The notes: generated by a model not told the origin, from the letters alone. Shown: positions 23,455-35,716, counted from the stretch's first letter. The stretch: DNA of 64,000 nt from Perca fluviatilis (GCF_010015445.1 NC_053119.1:4164788-4228787); one strand, 5' to 3'. Program-made: numbers and translations.

Positions 23455-23645
23455 ATAAGTTATATTTTAGATGTTATGGTGAAGAACTAAGTTATATTTT
23501 AACGTTATAAGTTATATTTTAGATGTTATGGTGAAGAACTAAGTTATGTTTTAACTTTATAAGTTATATTTTAGATGTTATGGTGAAGAACTAAGTTATA
23601 TTTTAACGTTATAAGTTATATTTTACGTCTTACGGTGAAAAACAT
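23455..23645. repeat. 52-bp tandem repeat, about four units
   Basis: Units begin ATAAGTTATATTTTA at 23455, 23507, 23559 and 23611 and contain GATGTTATGGTGAAGAACTA. Confidence 0.85.
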
Positions 23646-23915
23646 GCCACTTCCGTCGGCACATGCCACTTAAAAATCTAACTCCTATTGCTATTAGAAG
23701 CACTTTTCCGGTGAGCGCTGAGCGTTACTGAGCCGCCTCCAACTGAGAGAGACAAAGTAAATGTGACGGGAGCATCCTGTCTGAAAGTTGTAAGTCTTCT
23801 GGTAGCTGTGCCAAGTAGGCCTGTCACGATAGTCAATAAATCAATTAATCGCACGATAAAAAAAATGAGCTCGATAATTTTTCTGGCCGCGATAATTTGC
23901 ATGCTTGTTTGTTTT

Positions 23916-23953
<38 letters not shown>

Positions 23954-23960
23954 CATAGAG

Positions 23961-24079
23961 ACTAGAGGGTACTAGATAAATATAAGGTACTAGATAAATA
24001 TAGGGTACTAGATAAATATAAGGTACTAGATAAATATAGGGTACTAGATAAATATAAGGTACTAGATAAATATAGGGTA
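23961..24079. repeat. 18-bp satellite, left part
   Basis: About six units of ACTAGATAAATATAAGGT or the GGGT variant. The array stops at the CACTG end of the nested element and resumes at 32147. Confidence 0.95.
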
Positions 24080-25189
24080 CACTGAAAAAATTCAATCATT
24101 GACTTTAATTAAATTTATTAAGGCACCCGGTTCCACGTATTTTTATTCGGTTAGTTAAAAGCAAAAATATTAAGGTCAGTTAATTCAACTAACTTATGTT
24201 ACAGTAACACAATGATTGTAAATTCAGCTAATTAAAATGTTTTACTTCTGATCAACAAGACATATTTAAGCTTAACCAAATTAAGTCAATTATGTTATAT
24301 TAACCTAAATAATATATGTACAGGCTACATATTTTACATTTGTCAATTCAGCATATATCTCATTTGTAGTCATTAAATAATCAATTTAAGTTCAGTTAAT
24401 GATAACTTTAGGTTTTCATCTAATTTAAGTTTTACTATTTACTTTGACATAATTAAAGTTTGTCAACAGGTTCCACACAAATGAATTTGGTACACCCAAC
24501 ATACTTTTCTTATTTCCTTTATTCATCAACACAGCAGTGATTCAGTAACATTTTGGTGCCATTCTATAAACTAACATTTCAATGCATGTACACATTTGTA
24601 ACACATGGAATTACAGCTGCAAATATTAGTCGATCGATTGACAGCAAATATATAAATAATTCACACTTTAATAAATAACTCACTTTTTATGGTTTAATAA
24701 ATAATACTTTTTACAGTTTTCAAATTTGTTTACAAAATAATAGTCTCCATCTAACAGCCTTAACATCTAAAATAAAGTTTTCAGTGGCAACACTTTAACA
24801 AACATCTACTCTAAAGTAGGATTTCTTTAACAATGGTTAAGATGGTCTGATGATTGAACTTCCTTGCAGTTGTTTTTGATGCAGCTTAGTGTTAAAACAT
24901 CCACAAAATAGCCATAGTTATATATCAACCGTTTTTGCGCAGCATGGTCTCTCAATTCTACATCACTTCTCTAGTAGAGCCACTCAACTACCACTTTTCA
25001 TGTATGATAAGTTTTTCAAAAGTTTGCAAAGAAATTGGTTGTTTTCCTCAAGTGTAGTTTCTCTACTCTATTTCCAAACAGATAATTTTTTTCAGTTTCG
25101 GCCCAAAATATTTCTCCTGTTCGATGAAACATTCAGCATCCAAATCAGTGATTGTCTCATTTGTACAGTTAGTTAATGAGCAGCTGTAC

Positions 25190-26392
25190 CTTGGTTGAGA
25201 GTCTGCAAGCATCCATTTGAAGGAAGAACTTTTGAGGCTTTCAGTCTGTTAGGATAACTGAGGGCACATGCAGAGGCAAAGTCTCTCAAGTCGTGCAGAA
25301 CTTCAACACCCTGAATCACAATTCCAACATCGGCTGGAGGAGTGGCGGTATCACCTCCCTTAACATCGATGCTGTAGATACCAAAGGTGACTTCTCAAGC
25401 TCCCTCGGCTTCCTTTACACAGAAGAAACAGCAAGGAGAAAAACAATTATATTAGAAAATGTTTTACCTACGCAATTTTCATAACACTCACTAATAGATA
25501 AACCGGCCTCAATTGTTTGAGTGATCAGTGCTGTATGTTGAGAAGCAAACTTCTGTTTCTCATTCCAAATATCAATACATTTGATCCCTAAACACAGCTA
25601 CATTGATTGATCTGTGTTTATATTCAGAGGTGGCTGCAAATAAATAATTTGAAAGAAGCACAAGAGGCAACTATCAAAACCCAACTTCATAGCCTACTCT
25701 TAAGGGTGCATTCACAGATACTATCTAGTCAGTCAGATTCACTAGTCAACATCAACTTACAATTCCATAATAATTTCTACCAACAGCAAAACATACCCGT
25801 GTAATTGGGGCCATAATGATCCTGATTTTCCTCCCTGCAGAGCCTCCTTTGTTCAACACTTTCATGAGCTGCTCAGTGCGTTGGTCAAGTTGTGTAAGGA
25901 ACTTTTAGAGAAGGGGAGTAGTAGTAGTAAGAAATTCTGCCTCCATCTGAAAACATGTCCACAAACACAAATTATATTAATGGTACCTACTAAAACAGTC
26001 AACATTCATTATTTTAGTAATACCTTATAAAAAGGGTTTTTCTATTTTCTGCCTTAACGTACCGCATGAAAGCTCCGCAGTCCAGCTATAACACTTCAAT
26101 ACGTAGGGAGTTGACAAAGGCTATCCCAGCCAGGACCTGAAATTCAACAGATTAACAGAAGCCATCAACTACTGAAATGCATTACTTGCATTTAAGAGAG
26201 CTCTATACCTTAAAATAAAAAATAAAAATCTATTCAGAACAAGATAATGAAGCTGTCATCTAATAAATGTTCCTAAAAAATATGCAAAAGCCGATTTGCA
26301 GTAACTAGGTAGCTAGTTACGATCTTACCTTTTTTTGAGTAGGTCTTATCCAGACAGGAGCACAACTCATCAACGAAGCAATTTTTCAGGAT
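25190..26392 (-). pseudogene. Degraded multi-exon gene remnant inside the CACTA-like element
   Basis: Four exon-like blocks on the minus strand with splice signals. 26329-26392 (TTTCAG acceptor, GTAAG donor) reads KNCFVDELCSCLDKTYSKK. 26063-26136 (TTTCAG, GTACGT) reads VLAGIAFVNSLRIEVL then a stop. 25797-25901 reads TQLDQRTEQLMKVLNKGGSA and ends at GTATGT. 25190 to about 25400 reads EVTFGIYSIDVKGGDTATPP, then DVGIVIQGVEVLHDL, ending at a GTACAG donor. The last block resembles a segment I recall from uncharacterised teleost proteins (some named SAMD3-like); this is from memory and unverified. Stops and missing parts suggest a dead copy. It could be a captured host gene or an accessory gene of the transposon. 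Confidence 0.45.
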
Positions 26393-26513
26393 CTGAAATT
26401 TTGCAACATAATGATTACTAAAAGAGACAAATAAACCTAGATGTTAACAGATCAATTATTGAGGCACATTTTACATGGTTCTTAAAGCAGCACTATGCAA
26501 CTTTTAGCTGCAG

Positions 26514-29500
26514 CTGTAGTTCCACTGAGACAACCAGCAGGGGGAGTGGAGAGTAGCGCGAGCTGTAGTTCTAATGAGACAACCAGCAGGGGAAGTGGAG
26601 GGTAGCGCGAGCTGTAGTTCTAATGAGACAACCAGCAGGGGAAGTGGAGGGTAGCGCGAGCTGTAGTTCCACTGAGACAACCAGCAGGGGGAGTGGAGAG
26701 TAGCGCGAGCTGTAGTTCCACTGAGACAACCAGCAGGGGGAGTGGAGAGTAGCGCGAGCTGTAGTTCTAATGAGACAACCAGCAGGGGGAGTGGAGAGTA
26801 GCGCGAGCTGTAGTTCCACTGAGACAACCAGCAGGGGGAGTGGAGGGTAGCGCGAGCTGTAGTTCCACTGAGACAACCAGCAGGGGGAGTGGAGGGTAGC
26901 GCGAGCTGTAGTTCCACTGAGACAACCAGCAGGGGGAGTGGAGAGTAGCGCGAGCTGTAGTTCTAATGAGACAACCAGCAGGGGGAGTGGAGGGTAGCGC
27001 GAGCTGTAGTTCCACTGAGACAACCAGCAGGGGGAGTGGAGAGTAGCGCGAGCTGTAGTTCTAATGAGACAACCAGCAGGGGGAGTGGAGAGTAGCGCGA
27101 GCTGTAGTTCTAATGAGACAACCAGTAGGGAGTGGAGAGTAGCGCGAGCTGTAGTTCCACTGAGACAACCAGCAGGGGGAGTGGGAGGGGCCTACGAGCT
27201 GTAGTTCTAATGAGACAACCAGCAGGGGAGTGGAGAGTAGCGCGAGCTGTAGTTCCACTGAGACAACCAGCAGGGGGGTGGAGGGTGCTGAGCTGTAGTT
27301 CTAATGAGACAACCAGAGGGGAGTGAGTGGTGAAAACACCAGAGGGAGAGTAGTGTGTGCGAGACCGGGAGTGTGTATGAGACACCAGTAGGGGGTGGAA
27401 GGGAGCTTAGTCTAATGAGACACCAGCAGGGAAGTGGAGGGTGGTGAGCTGTAGTTCTAATGAGACAACCAGCAGGGGAGTGGAAGTAGCTGAGCTGTAG
27501 TTCTAATGAGACAACCAGCAGGGGAGTGGAGGTGCTTGAGCTGTAGTTCCTAATGGACAACAGGGGGTGAGTAGCGCTGTAGTTCATGAGACAACCAGAG
27601 GTGGAAGTAAGCTGAGCTTATTCATGAGACAACCAGCAGGGGGAGTGGAGGGTGCAGCTGTGGTTCTAATGAGACAGACCAGAGGGGAGTGGAAGTAGGC
27701 GAGCTGTAGTTCCACTGAGACAACCAGCAGGGGAGTGGAGAGTAGCGGAGCTGTAGTTCCAGAGACAACCAGGGGGGGTGGAAGTAGGCTGAGCTGTAGT
27801 TCTAATGGACAACCAGCAGGGGGTGGAAGTAAGCGAGCTGTAGTTCTAATGAGACAACCAGCAGGGGAGTGGAGGGTGGTGAGCTGTAGTTCCACTGAGA
27901 CAACCAGCAGGGGGAGTAGGAGGGTAGAGCTGTAGTTCTAATGAGACAACCAGCAGGGGGAGTGGAGTAAGCGGCGAGCTGTAGTTCCACTGAGACAACC
28001 AGCAGGGGGAGTGGAGGGTGCGTGACTTAGTTCCACTGAGACAGCCAGGGGGGAGGTGGAGGTGCGCTTGAGCTGTAGTTCCACTGAGACAACCAGCAGG
28101 GGGAGTGGAGAGTAAGCTGAGAGCTGTAGTTCTAATGAGACAACCAGTAGGGGGAGTGGAGGGTGGCGGGAGCTGTAGTTCCACTGAGACAACCAGCAGG
28201 GGGAGTGGAGAGTAGCTGAGCTGTAGTTCTAATGAGACAACCAGTAGGGAGTGGAGGGTAGCAGCGAGCTGTACGTTTCTAATGAGACAACCAGCAGGGG
28301 GAGTGGAGGGTAGCGAGCTGTAGTTCTAATGAGACAACCAGCAGGGGGAGTGGAGAGTAGCGTGAGCTGTAGTTCTAATGAGACAACCAGCAGGGGGGAG
28401 TGGAGAGTAGCGGCGAGCTGTAGTTCCACTGAGACAACCAGCAGGGGAGTGGAGGGTAGCGTGGCTGTAGTTCTACTGAGACAACCAGCAGGGGGAGTGG
28501 AGGTAGCGAGCTGTAGTTCTAATGAGACAACCAGCAGGGGGAGTGGAGAGTATGCGAGCTGTAGTTCTAATGAGACAACCAGCAGGGGGAGTGGAGGGTA
28601 GCGCGAGCTGTAGTTCCACTGAGAGCAACCAGCAGGGGGAGTGGAGGTAGCGGAGCTTAGTTCCACTGAGACAACCAGCGAGAGTGGTGGAAGTAGAGCT
28701 GACTTAGTTCTAATGAGACAACCAGCAGGGGAGTGGAGAGTAGCGCGAGCTGTAGTTCTAATGAGACAACCAGCAGGGGGGTGGAGGGTGGCACTTGAGC
28801 TGTAGTTCCTAATGAGACAACCAGTAGGGGGTGGAGAGTAGCGCGAGCTGTAGTTCTAATGAGACAACCAGCAGGGGGAGTGGAAGTAAGCGTGAGCTGT
28901 AGTTCTATGAGACAACCGCAGGGGGAGTGGAGGGTGGCGGAGAGCTGTAGTTCTAATGAGACAACCAGCAGGGGGAGTGGAGGGTAGTGCGAGCTGTAGT
29001 TATAATGAGACAACCAGCAGGGGAGTGGAGAGTAGCGACTGTGTTCTAATGGCACCGCAGGTGGAGGGTAGCCTGAGCTGTAGTTATAATGAGACAACCA
29101 GCAGGGGGGTGGAGAGGCGGTGAGCTGTAGTTCTAATGAGACAACCGTAGGAGTGAGGGTAGCTGAGCTAGTTAATGAGACACCAGCAGGGGAGTGGAGG
29201 GTAAGCGGAGCTGTAGTTCTAATGAGACAACCAGCAGGAGTGGAGAGTAAGCTTGAGCTGTAGTTCTAATGAGACAACCAGCAGGGGAGTGGAGGTAAGC
29301 GCTGAGGCTGTAGTTCTAATGAGACAACCAGCAGGGGGGAGTGGAGAGTGTGAGCTTAGTTCCAATGAGACAACCAGCAGGGGGGGTGGAGGCGTGTATG
29401 GACGAGGGTGGAGGGTGGTAGTCATGACCCAGAGTGAGAGGGTAGCGACTTAGTTCCTGAGCACCGGGGGAGTGGAAGTAGCGAGCTGTAGTTCTATGAG

Positions 29501-30935
29501 ACAACCAGCAGGGGGAGTGGAGAGTGGTTATCTAATGGGACACCGCAGGGGGGTGGAGAGACTTAGTCTAATGAGACACCAGCAGGGGGAGTGTGAGTGT
29601 GAGCTGTGGTTCTAATGAGACAACCAGCAGGGGGAGTGGTAGGTAGAGCTGTAGTTCTAATGAGACAACCAGCAGGGGAGTGGAGGTAGCGAGCTGTAGT
29701 TCTAATGAGACAACCAGCAGGGGAGTGGAGAAGTGAGCTGGTGTAGTTCTTGAGACACCGCAGGGGTGGAGAGTAAGCCTGAGCTGTAGTTCCAATGAGA
29801 CAACCAGCAGGGGGAGTGGAGAGTAAGCGAGAGCTTAGTTCCTAATGAGACAACCAGTAGGGGAGTGGAGGGGTGAGCTTGTCAGGTGAAGTAGCAGCTG
29901 TGTTCCAGGGAGTACCTGAGTTAATGAGACAACCAGTAGAGTGAGGGTAAGCTGAGCTTAGTTCTAATGAGACAACCAGCAGGGGGAGTGGAGAGTAAGC
30001 GAGCTGTAGTTCTAATGAGACAACCAGCAGGGGAGTGGAAGTGGCGCAGCTGTAGTTCTAATGAGACAACCAGCAGGGGGTGGAGGTAAGCGTGAGCTGT
30101 AGTTCATGCATCAGTGAAGTGTGAGCTGTAGTTCTAATAGAGACAACCGCAGGGGTGGAGGGTGGCGGAGCTGTAGTTCTAATGAGACAACCAGCAGGGG
30201 AGTGGAGAGTAGCGTGAGCTGTAGTTTAATGAGGACAGCCAGCAGGGGGTGGAGTGGCGTGAGCTGTAGTTCTAATGAGACAACCAGTAGGGGGTGAGGT
30301 AGCGTGAGCTGTAGTTATAATGAGACAACCAGCAGGGGGTGGAGGTAGCGTGAGCTGTAGTTCTAATGAGACAAGCAGGGGTGGAGGTGTTGTGAGCTGT
30401 AGTTATAATGAGACAACCAGCAGGGGGAGTGGAAGTTGTGAGCTGTAGTTATAATGAGACAACCAGCAGGGGAGTGGAAGTATTGTGACTGTAGTTTTGG
30501 CACCAGTAGGGAGTGGAGGGTAAGCTGAGCTGTAGTTATAATGAGACAGCCAGTAGGGGGTGGAGGGTGCGGTGGTTTGTAGTGCAACCAGTAGGGTGGG
30601 AGGGTAAGCGAGCTGTAGTTATAATGAGACAACCAGTAGGGGGTGGAAGTGAGCTGTAGTTATAATGAGACAACCAGTAGGGGAGTGGAGGTAGCGAGCT
30701 GTAGTTATAATGGAGACAACCAGTAGGGGAGTGGAGGTAGCGTGACTGTAGTTATGGATGACCAGTAGGAGTGGAGGGTAGCGTTTAGTTATAATGAGAC
30801 AACCAGTAGAGTGGAGTGCGAAGCGTGAGCTTAGTTATAATGAGACACCAGTAGGAGTGGAGGTGGCGAGCTGTAGTTATAATGAGACAACCAGTAGGGA
30901 GTGGAGGGTAGCGGCTGTAGTTATAGTGGGACGCA
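26514..30935. repeat. 49-bp minisatellite, about 4.4 kb
   Basis: Unit consensus begins CTGTAGTTCYAMTGAGACAA and includes CCAGCAGGGGGAGTGGAG and TAGCGCGAG. The first dozen units are almost exactly 49 bases (26514, 26563, ...). From about 27.2 kb onward units carry many small deletions. Two unit variants (TTCCACTGAG and TTCTAATGAG) are interleaved, and TTATAATGAG dominates at the right end. Long open frames on both strands are repeat artefacts. Confidence 0.95.
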
Positions 30936-32146
30936 CAGATGCCAGTTGCTTTTATATTTCCTTAGCATGACTTTCACACACACTCACCTGATTAAAACAC
31001 AATGAAAAAATAAGTAATGATTTGGCTGGTATAGTTTATATATTCTAAAATACATGTGCAAAGTAAACTTTCAAATTCACACCGAATAAGTGGATGAGTC
31101 CTGCCCAACTGCTCTGAAATTAAACATGAGTAACATGCAGTGTTAAAGATAACCATACCTCAGGTCCACAAATGGACACCTTTTCTATTGTTTATCTGTA
31201 TTAGCTAAATGCAGAAAGTTTAGTGGCGCAGTGAGCATGACACAGCCACAACATTCACTTCAGGCTCAAAGGCTAACGTTGGTAGCAGCATGCTGCTTGT
31301 GGTGTTGTGGCCTGCAGGAATATCTGTTCTAATAAACCACAAGCCGCTGCGGGTGGCCACACCACTGTGGATGCAACCCGAACGTCATTTGTCTGGTTGT
31401 TCACCCCTCTCCCCTCACTGGAGCTGACCGGAGCTAACCGCTAACCTGAGCTAATTACATTGGGCCACCAGCACTAATTTCAAGTTTAGAAACACTACAC
31501 ACGTTAGCTATAGCTAAGCAGTGAGCTGCTGGATAAACAGCCAACCGACATGGGTCATACATATATAGTTTATGGTCATACAGCTAACGTTAGCTAGCTA
31601 AGTTTTATAGCAAACATGTCCGGCCCCACCTGCTTTTACAGCAGTTTGCATCACAAACACAAAGTACAATCATGCTCAACATGAAAATATTACAAAACAG
31701 GTTTGAGTGAAAGAAAATGTCCTCCTACCTTTTCCCTATATTAGATACCAAACACCAACTGCAACTTTTTTCCGACAAAGTTACCGAAATTAACCGAAAG
31801 AGGCGAGGGTCAGGGTGGTCGGTCCGGGTCCGTCAGGAATTCAAAAAACTAGCCGCAGTCTGATGCAAACATCTCAGTCTTCTTCTCCTGTTTTGGTTTA
31901 AATGGTAGCTGGTGTTTTATACTGCCGTCTTCAGGATGTAACAAGTATTGCAATCCTAATTCACTTAAATTAAATGTTTTGGGATTTATCAACACATTCA
32001 TATTTTTTACAGGTAACAATAGACACAATTACATTGACTTTATTTGAAATTAACATTTTAACCTAGTAAATACATTTATTTTAAGTAAACTGAACATTAA
32101 ACAACTATTTAAAGTGCACAACCCCCTTGATTCAATTTTTTGAGTG
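30936..32146. other. Right flank of the CACTA-like element
   Basis: Unique-looking sequence between the minisatellite and the right terminus. It could hold the 5' region of the minus-strand gene remnant, but no first exon was identified. Confidence 0.4.
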
Positions 32147-32787
32147 TACTAGATAAATATAAGGTACTAGATAAATATAGGGTACTAGATAAATATAAGG
32201 TACTAGATAAATATAGGGTACTAGATAAATATAAGGTACTAGATAAATATAAGGTACTAGATAAATATAGGGTACTAGATAAATATAAGGTACTAGATAA
32301 ATATAAGGTACTAGATAAATATAAGGTACTAGATAAATATAAGGTACTAGATAAATATAAGGTACTAGATAAATATAGGGTACTAGATAAATATAGGGTA
32401 CTAGATAAATATAAGGTACTAGATAAATATAAGGTACTAGATAAATATAAGGTACTAGATAAATATAGGGTACTAGATAAATATAAGGTACTAGATAAAT
32501 ATAGGGATAAATATAAGGTACTAGATAAATATAGGGTACTAGATAAATATAGGGTACTAGATAAATATAGGGTACTAGATAAATATAAGGTACTAGATAA
32601 ATATAAGGTACTAGATAAATATAGGGTACTAGATAAATATAGGGTACTAGATAAATATAGGGTACTAGATAAATATAAGGTACTAGATAAATATAAGATA
32701 CTAGATAAATATAGGGTACTAGATAAATATAGGGTACTAGATAAATATAGGGTACTAGATAAATATAAGGTACTAGATAAATATAGT
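32147..32787. repeat. 18-bp satellite, right part
   Basis: About 36 units of ACTAGATAAATATAAGGT alternating with ...AGGGT, with one short unit near 32508. Open on both strands (YIYLVP and DKYKVL repeats) because 18 is a multiple of three. Confidence 0.97.
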
Positions 32788-33144
32788 ACAGAGTCTGTAG
32801 TCTATCGCACAAACACTGGAGGAATGCTGCAAGCGTTTGACAGCCAGCAGGCTATGAATTACCTCGGAGAACATGCGTGTCACAAACGGCAAACAACAGC
32901 GTGAAAGACGACAGACTAAAGAGATCAAAGACATATTGTGGATATTTAAAATCTCTTCCAGTTCCAGTGTTAAATATTCTTTAGAAATAAACGTTTATTG
33001 ATCTTTAAAAAGGTGTACCTGCATTATTATGCCATTATCATTATATTAGATGAAAATGGTCTCTCAACGACAATATTATCGTTTATCGCAATCATTTCTG
33101 GGACAATTTATTGTCCAGCAAAATTTGTTATTGTGACAGGCCTA

Positions 33145-34682
33145 AACAGTTTTGAGGGGTTTAAGCACCTGGAGGACCTCCTCTGCCACCCTCACATCAT
33201 CATTAGACAGGGTGATGAGGTCTTTGACATTTTTCTTCAGGGTCTTGTAGGTCAATGCAGAGTATATAGCTGCCTGCTGCTCCAGATAACGCTCCAGCAT
33301 ATCATAAGTGGAGTTCCACCCTGTTGGGACATCATGTATGAGCTTATGAGTAGGCAGCTTAAGCATTTCTTGCTTTGTCTTAAGCACATGAGCAGCTGTT
33401 GTGCTTCGGTGGAAGTAGGAAACCACCTTCCTGATCCTCCCAAGGAGGTGGTCCATCCTATTGACTGAGATTCCCTTCTGTGATGCCAACTACATGTGCA
33501 AAGCACCCTATCTGTGGGCCCAGTCCTGCCTCATTCACTGCATTTATTAGATTTTTGGCATTATCAGTTGTGACTGGGATATTACTAGTATTGGGCGTCT
33601 TTATCTGCCATTCCTCCACTGCTTGTGTCAGTACCTGCGCAAGATGAGCGCTTGTGTGACTCTCGTAGAGGGGGCGTGTCTGCAGCACCGGACTTCTCGT
33701 CTCCCAGTCTGCTGTGATGAAGTGAGCGGTTACCGTCACGTAGCTCTCCGTTCTAGTGATGGGCATTCCGGCTCTTTTTCGTGAGCCGGCTCGTTTGACT
33801 CGGCTCACTGAAAAGAGCCGGCTCTTTTGGGTCACAAACGGCTCTTTGAAAAAATTTATGTTTTGACTATGATAGGTGTGAAAAACAATTCTAATTAAAT
33901 TATTAAATGAAATCATACTCACAGTGTCTCACAATTTCTTTAAAAATGCATTGATTTGTTATGAAAAAAGAATGCTATTAAACATTTGCATTTAAATTAC
34001 AACTTTTTAATGTATAGAAACAACATTCAAAACAAGTGTGCCTATATAATTATTTTTTTGTTCTTTGAATTAGTCAATTATTTTAAATAAAATAAAATTC
34101 ACTCATTATTTCATTATTACATAATGATTTAATTTCTATAGGCTATATTTTTAAAAATAGAGTCGGCTCTTCGGCTAGCGAGCCAGCTCCCGTCGTTCAC
34201 CTACAAGCGAACGACCCATCACTACTCCGTTCCCCTGGGCGTCCACCCGTCTGTCATGAGCGCAACAGAGGATGTTCGGGATAGTTCATCCACAACTTTT
34301 TTTCTTCTCCTGCTCATAAAGATCTGGCACAATCTTTTCGCTGAAGTGGGTGCGCGACGGGATGTCGTAACGTGGCTCAAGCACTTTGAGCAGGTGTTTA
34401 AAGCCCTCGTTTTGCACAACCGAATATGGCCTCATGTCTGCACCTATAAACACACCGATAGCGTTTGTGATGGCTTTAACCCGGTCTGATTGTGCAACAA
34501 TCTCCTGTCAGTGAAACACCGGGGTGATGTCACTTCAAATGCGTGGCCTACACACCGTCACGGTTTTATCCACTAACCTCTTTCCTTCATCATTATATTT
34601 GACAGGGAAGCCAAAATGCTCCCATACAGGGGATTTAAATGACGCGGGGCGTTCAAGCTCCTCCGTTCCTCCGCTCGCCATG
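33145..34682 (-). pseudogene. hAT transposase (ZBED1-like), broken
   Basis: Minus-strand fragments in order. MASGGTEELERPASFKSPVW followed by EHFGFPVKYND is a BED-type zinc-finger start, running from 34682 to a stop. Then RTHFSEKIVPDLYEQE and DELSRTSSVALMTDGWTP (34222-34419 region); VTAHFITADWETRSPVLQTR and TDNAKNLINAVNEAGL (33458-33753); and LLGRIRKVVSYFHRSTTAAH and TGWNSTYDMLERYLEQQ (33142-33489). These are successive conserved blocks of hAT transposases. Several frame changes and a nested MITE (33754-34224) break it. The dimerisation end is missing beyond 33145. Confidence 0.85.
33754..34224. mobile_element. Non-autonomous hAT element nested in hAT transposase
   Basis: Starts TAGTGATGGGC and ends GACCCATCACTA. 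It is flanked by a perfect 8-base duplication CTCCGTTC (33746-33753 and 34225-34232), the size made by hAT transposases. Contains GAGCCGGCTC motifs and no ORF. Confidence 0.9.
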
Positions 34683-34783
34683 ATCAATGACGATCCGTTG
34701 CACGACTAGTTATTATTGAAACGTCGAAACACAAACTATACAAATGTAATACTTGTTTTTTCTTCAATAAGTACCATCAGTTA

Positions 34784-35513
34784 GGCTACGTTTAGACTGC
34801 ACGCAAAAGTGACCACAACCCAATTTTTTTGCTCATATCAAATTTTTTCATGACTGTGTAAAAAGCCAAAAGTCATATGGCAAATGCATCTTTTCCAGTT
34901 CGGATTTAAGCCACTTTCATGTGTGGTCCAAGTCCTTTACAGGTCGTATATTTAAAAAATGCAATCTCAGTCTAGATGGTCAGATCGAAATTCATTCGAC
35001 CCTGACGTCACTCTACAGACCATCGTCACAATTCTGCGCCGAGAACAGCAAGCCCCCAGGAACTGCGCCATGCTTTAACGCAAACATGGGCGTAACGGTG
35101 GAATTGCAACGTTTTTCCCATAGACTTTACATTGCGAAAGACAAGTCTATATATCAGCGAATACATGTTTTTGAGGAACATCAACTTACCAGTCTGCACT
35201 GCAGGCTCATATGATGGTTCTCCCGAGTTCCTGTAGCTGTAGTAATGGATATAATGGCTGTAATTGATCATTTGTATTCTCTTATAATACATCCCAGGGC
35301 TGTATGCTGTAAAGCCTGTAACGTGGATGCAACATTATAAACGTTTCTGTTCCCAACCTGCTGGCTAACAGATAATAGCTAGTGGTTATTATTTAAGTTA
35401 TTTAAGCGGTTACTTTGCTAAGCATTTAAACAGTGTGCTGCGTGTGACGCGTGATGTTGTATTACTCATTTGCGAAATTGAGCATTAAAGCCCGCAGTCT
35501 GAACGTAGCCTTA
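34784..35513. mobile_element. Possible TIR element
   Basis: TAGGCTACGTTTAGACTGC near 34784 is matched by the inverse GCAGTCTGAACGTAGCCTTA ending near 35513. No clear target duplication and no ORF with a domain. Confidence 0.45.
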
Positions 35514-35582
35514 GTGAGAAAACAAGCCGGGCGGTAAATTAGTTTTTTTAATACTTGTACATGTATTTAATTCTTCTCCTCA

Positions 35583-35617
35583 GACGTCCAGCAGCTGTCG
35601 GTGGTGAAAGCAGAGGG
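35583..35617 (+). pseudogene. Partial duplicate of a zinc-finger last-exon start
   Basis: CTTCTCCTCAG followed by about 35 bases that encode VQQLSVVKAE, a second copy of the acceptor and exon start, 280 bases upstream of the real exon at 35863. It breaks off at the border of a MITE fragment (GGGCTTAAGCAGAAAGG). Using this acceptor would give a wrong transcript. Confidence 0.75.
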
Positions 35618-35716
35618 CTTAAGCAGAAAGGAGGGGGGGGGGACCGAGAAGTTGTTGATGTTCAAATTATTTGGCTAAGTCCTGGATCTTCCCAATCCTA
35701 CCTACAGCACCTTTAA
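35618..35716. mobile_element. MITE fragment (same family as 1409-1791)
   Basis: Contains GAAGTTGTTGATGTTCAAAT and ends CCTACCTACAGCACCTTTAA. Only one end is present; the other is replaced by the exon fragment. Confidence 0.7.

Larger units (their letters stand above)
21207..23685. mobile_element. TIR element with nested Harbinger and MITE insertions
   Basis: Ends are 26-base inverted repeats beginning GGAGTTAGATTTTTAAGTGG (left) with the exact inverse at 23660-23685. Inside: a THAP-domain start (21357), a stretch related to the Harbinger element at 60.8-62.2 kb (about 21427-22270), a TTAA-flanked MITE (22282-22852) and a 52-bp tandem array (23455-23645). The THAP fragment may indicate a P- or Kolobok-type parent. 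Confidence 0.6.
24080..32146. mobile_element. 8.07-kb CACTA-like (EnSpm-type) element
   Basis: Left terminus CACTGAAAAAATTCAATCA, right terminus the inverse CACTCAAAAAATTGAATCA. TA lies on each side and the 18-bp satellite continues on both sides, so the boundaries are well defined. The CACTR end is a feature of CACTA/EnSpm elements. No intact transposase was found. The interior holds degraded minus-strand exons (25190-26392) and the 49-bp minisatellite (26514-30935). Confidence 0.6.
23816..33144. mobile_element. hAT-like element expanded by satellite and nested insertion
   Basis: Left end TAGGCCTGTCACGATAG, right end inverted TAGGCCTGTCACAATAAC. Inside are a (CT)n run (23919-23951) and an 18-bp satellite that is split by the CACTA-like element at 24080-32146. 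The 8-base flanks (GTGCCAAG and AACAGTTT) do not match, so either the target duplication has decayed or the two ends come from different copies. Confidence 0.5.

Noticed and set aside
23455..23645. Regularly spaced repeat suggestive of a CRISPR-like array
   Set aside because: Contiguous 52-bp tandem units with no unique spacers, in a vertebrate genome.
26504..30632. Many long open frames with LLVVSLELQL and TTARATLHSPCWLSQ repeats
   Set aside because: They are translations of the 49-bp minisatellite in several frames on both strands; no start context, splice signal or domain.
32132..32904. 226- and 254-residue open frames (YIYLVP and DKYKVL repeats)
   Set aside because: The 18-bp unit is a multiple of three without stops on either strand, so long frames are expected by construction.
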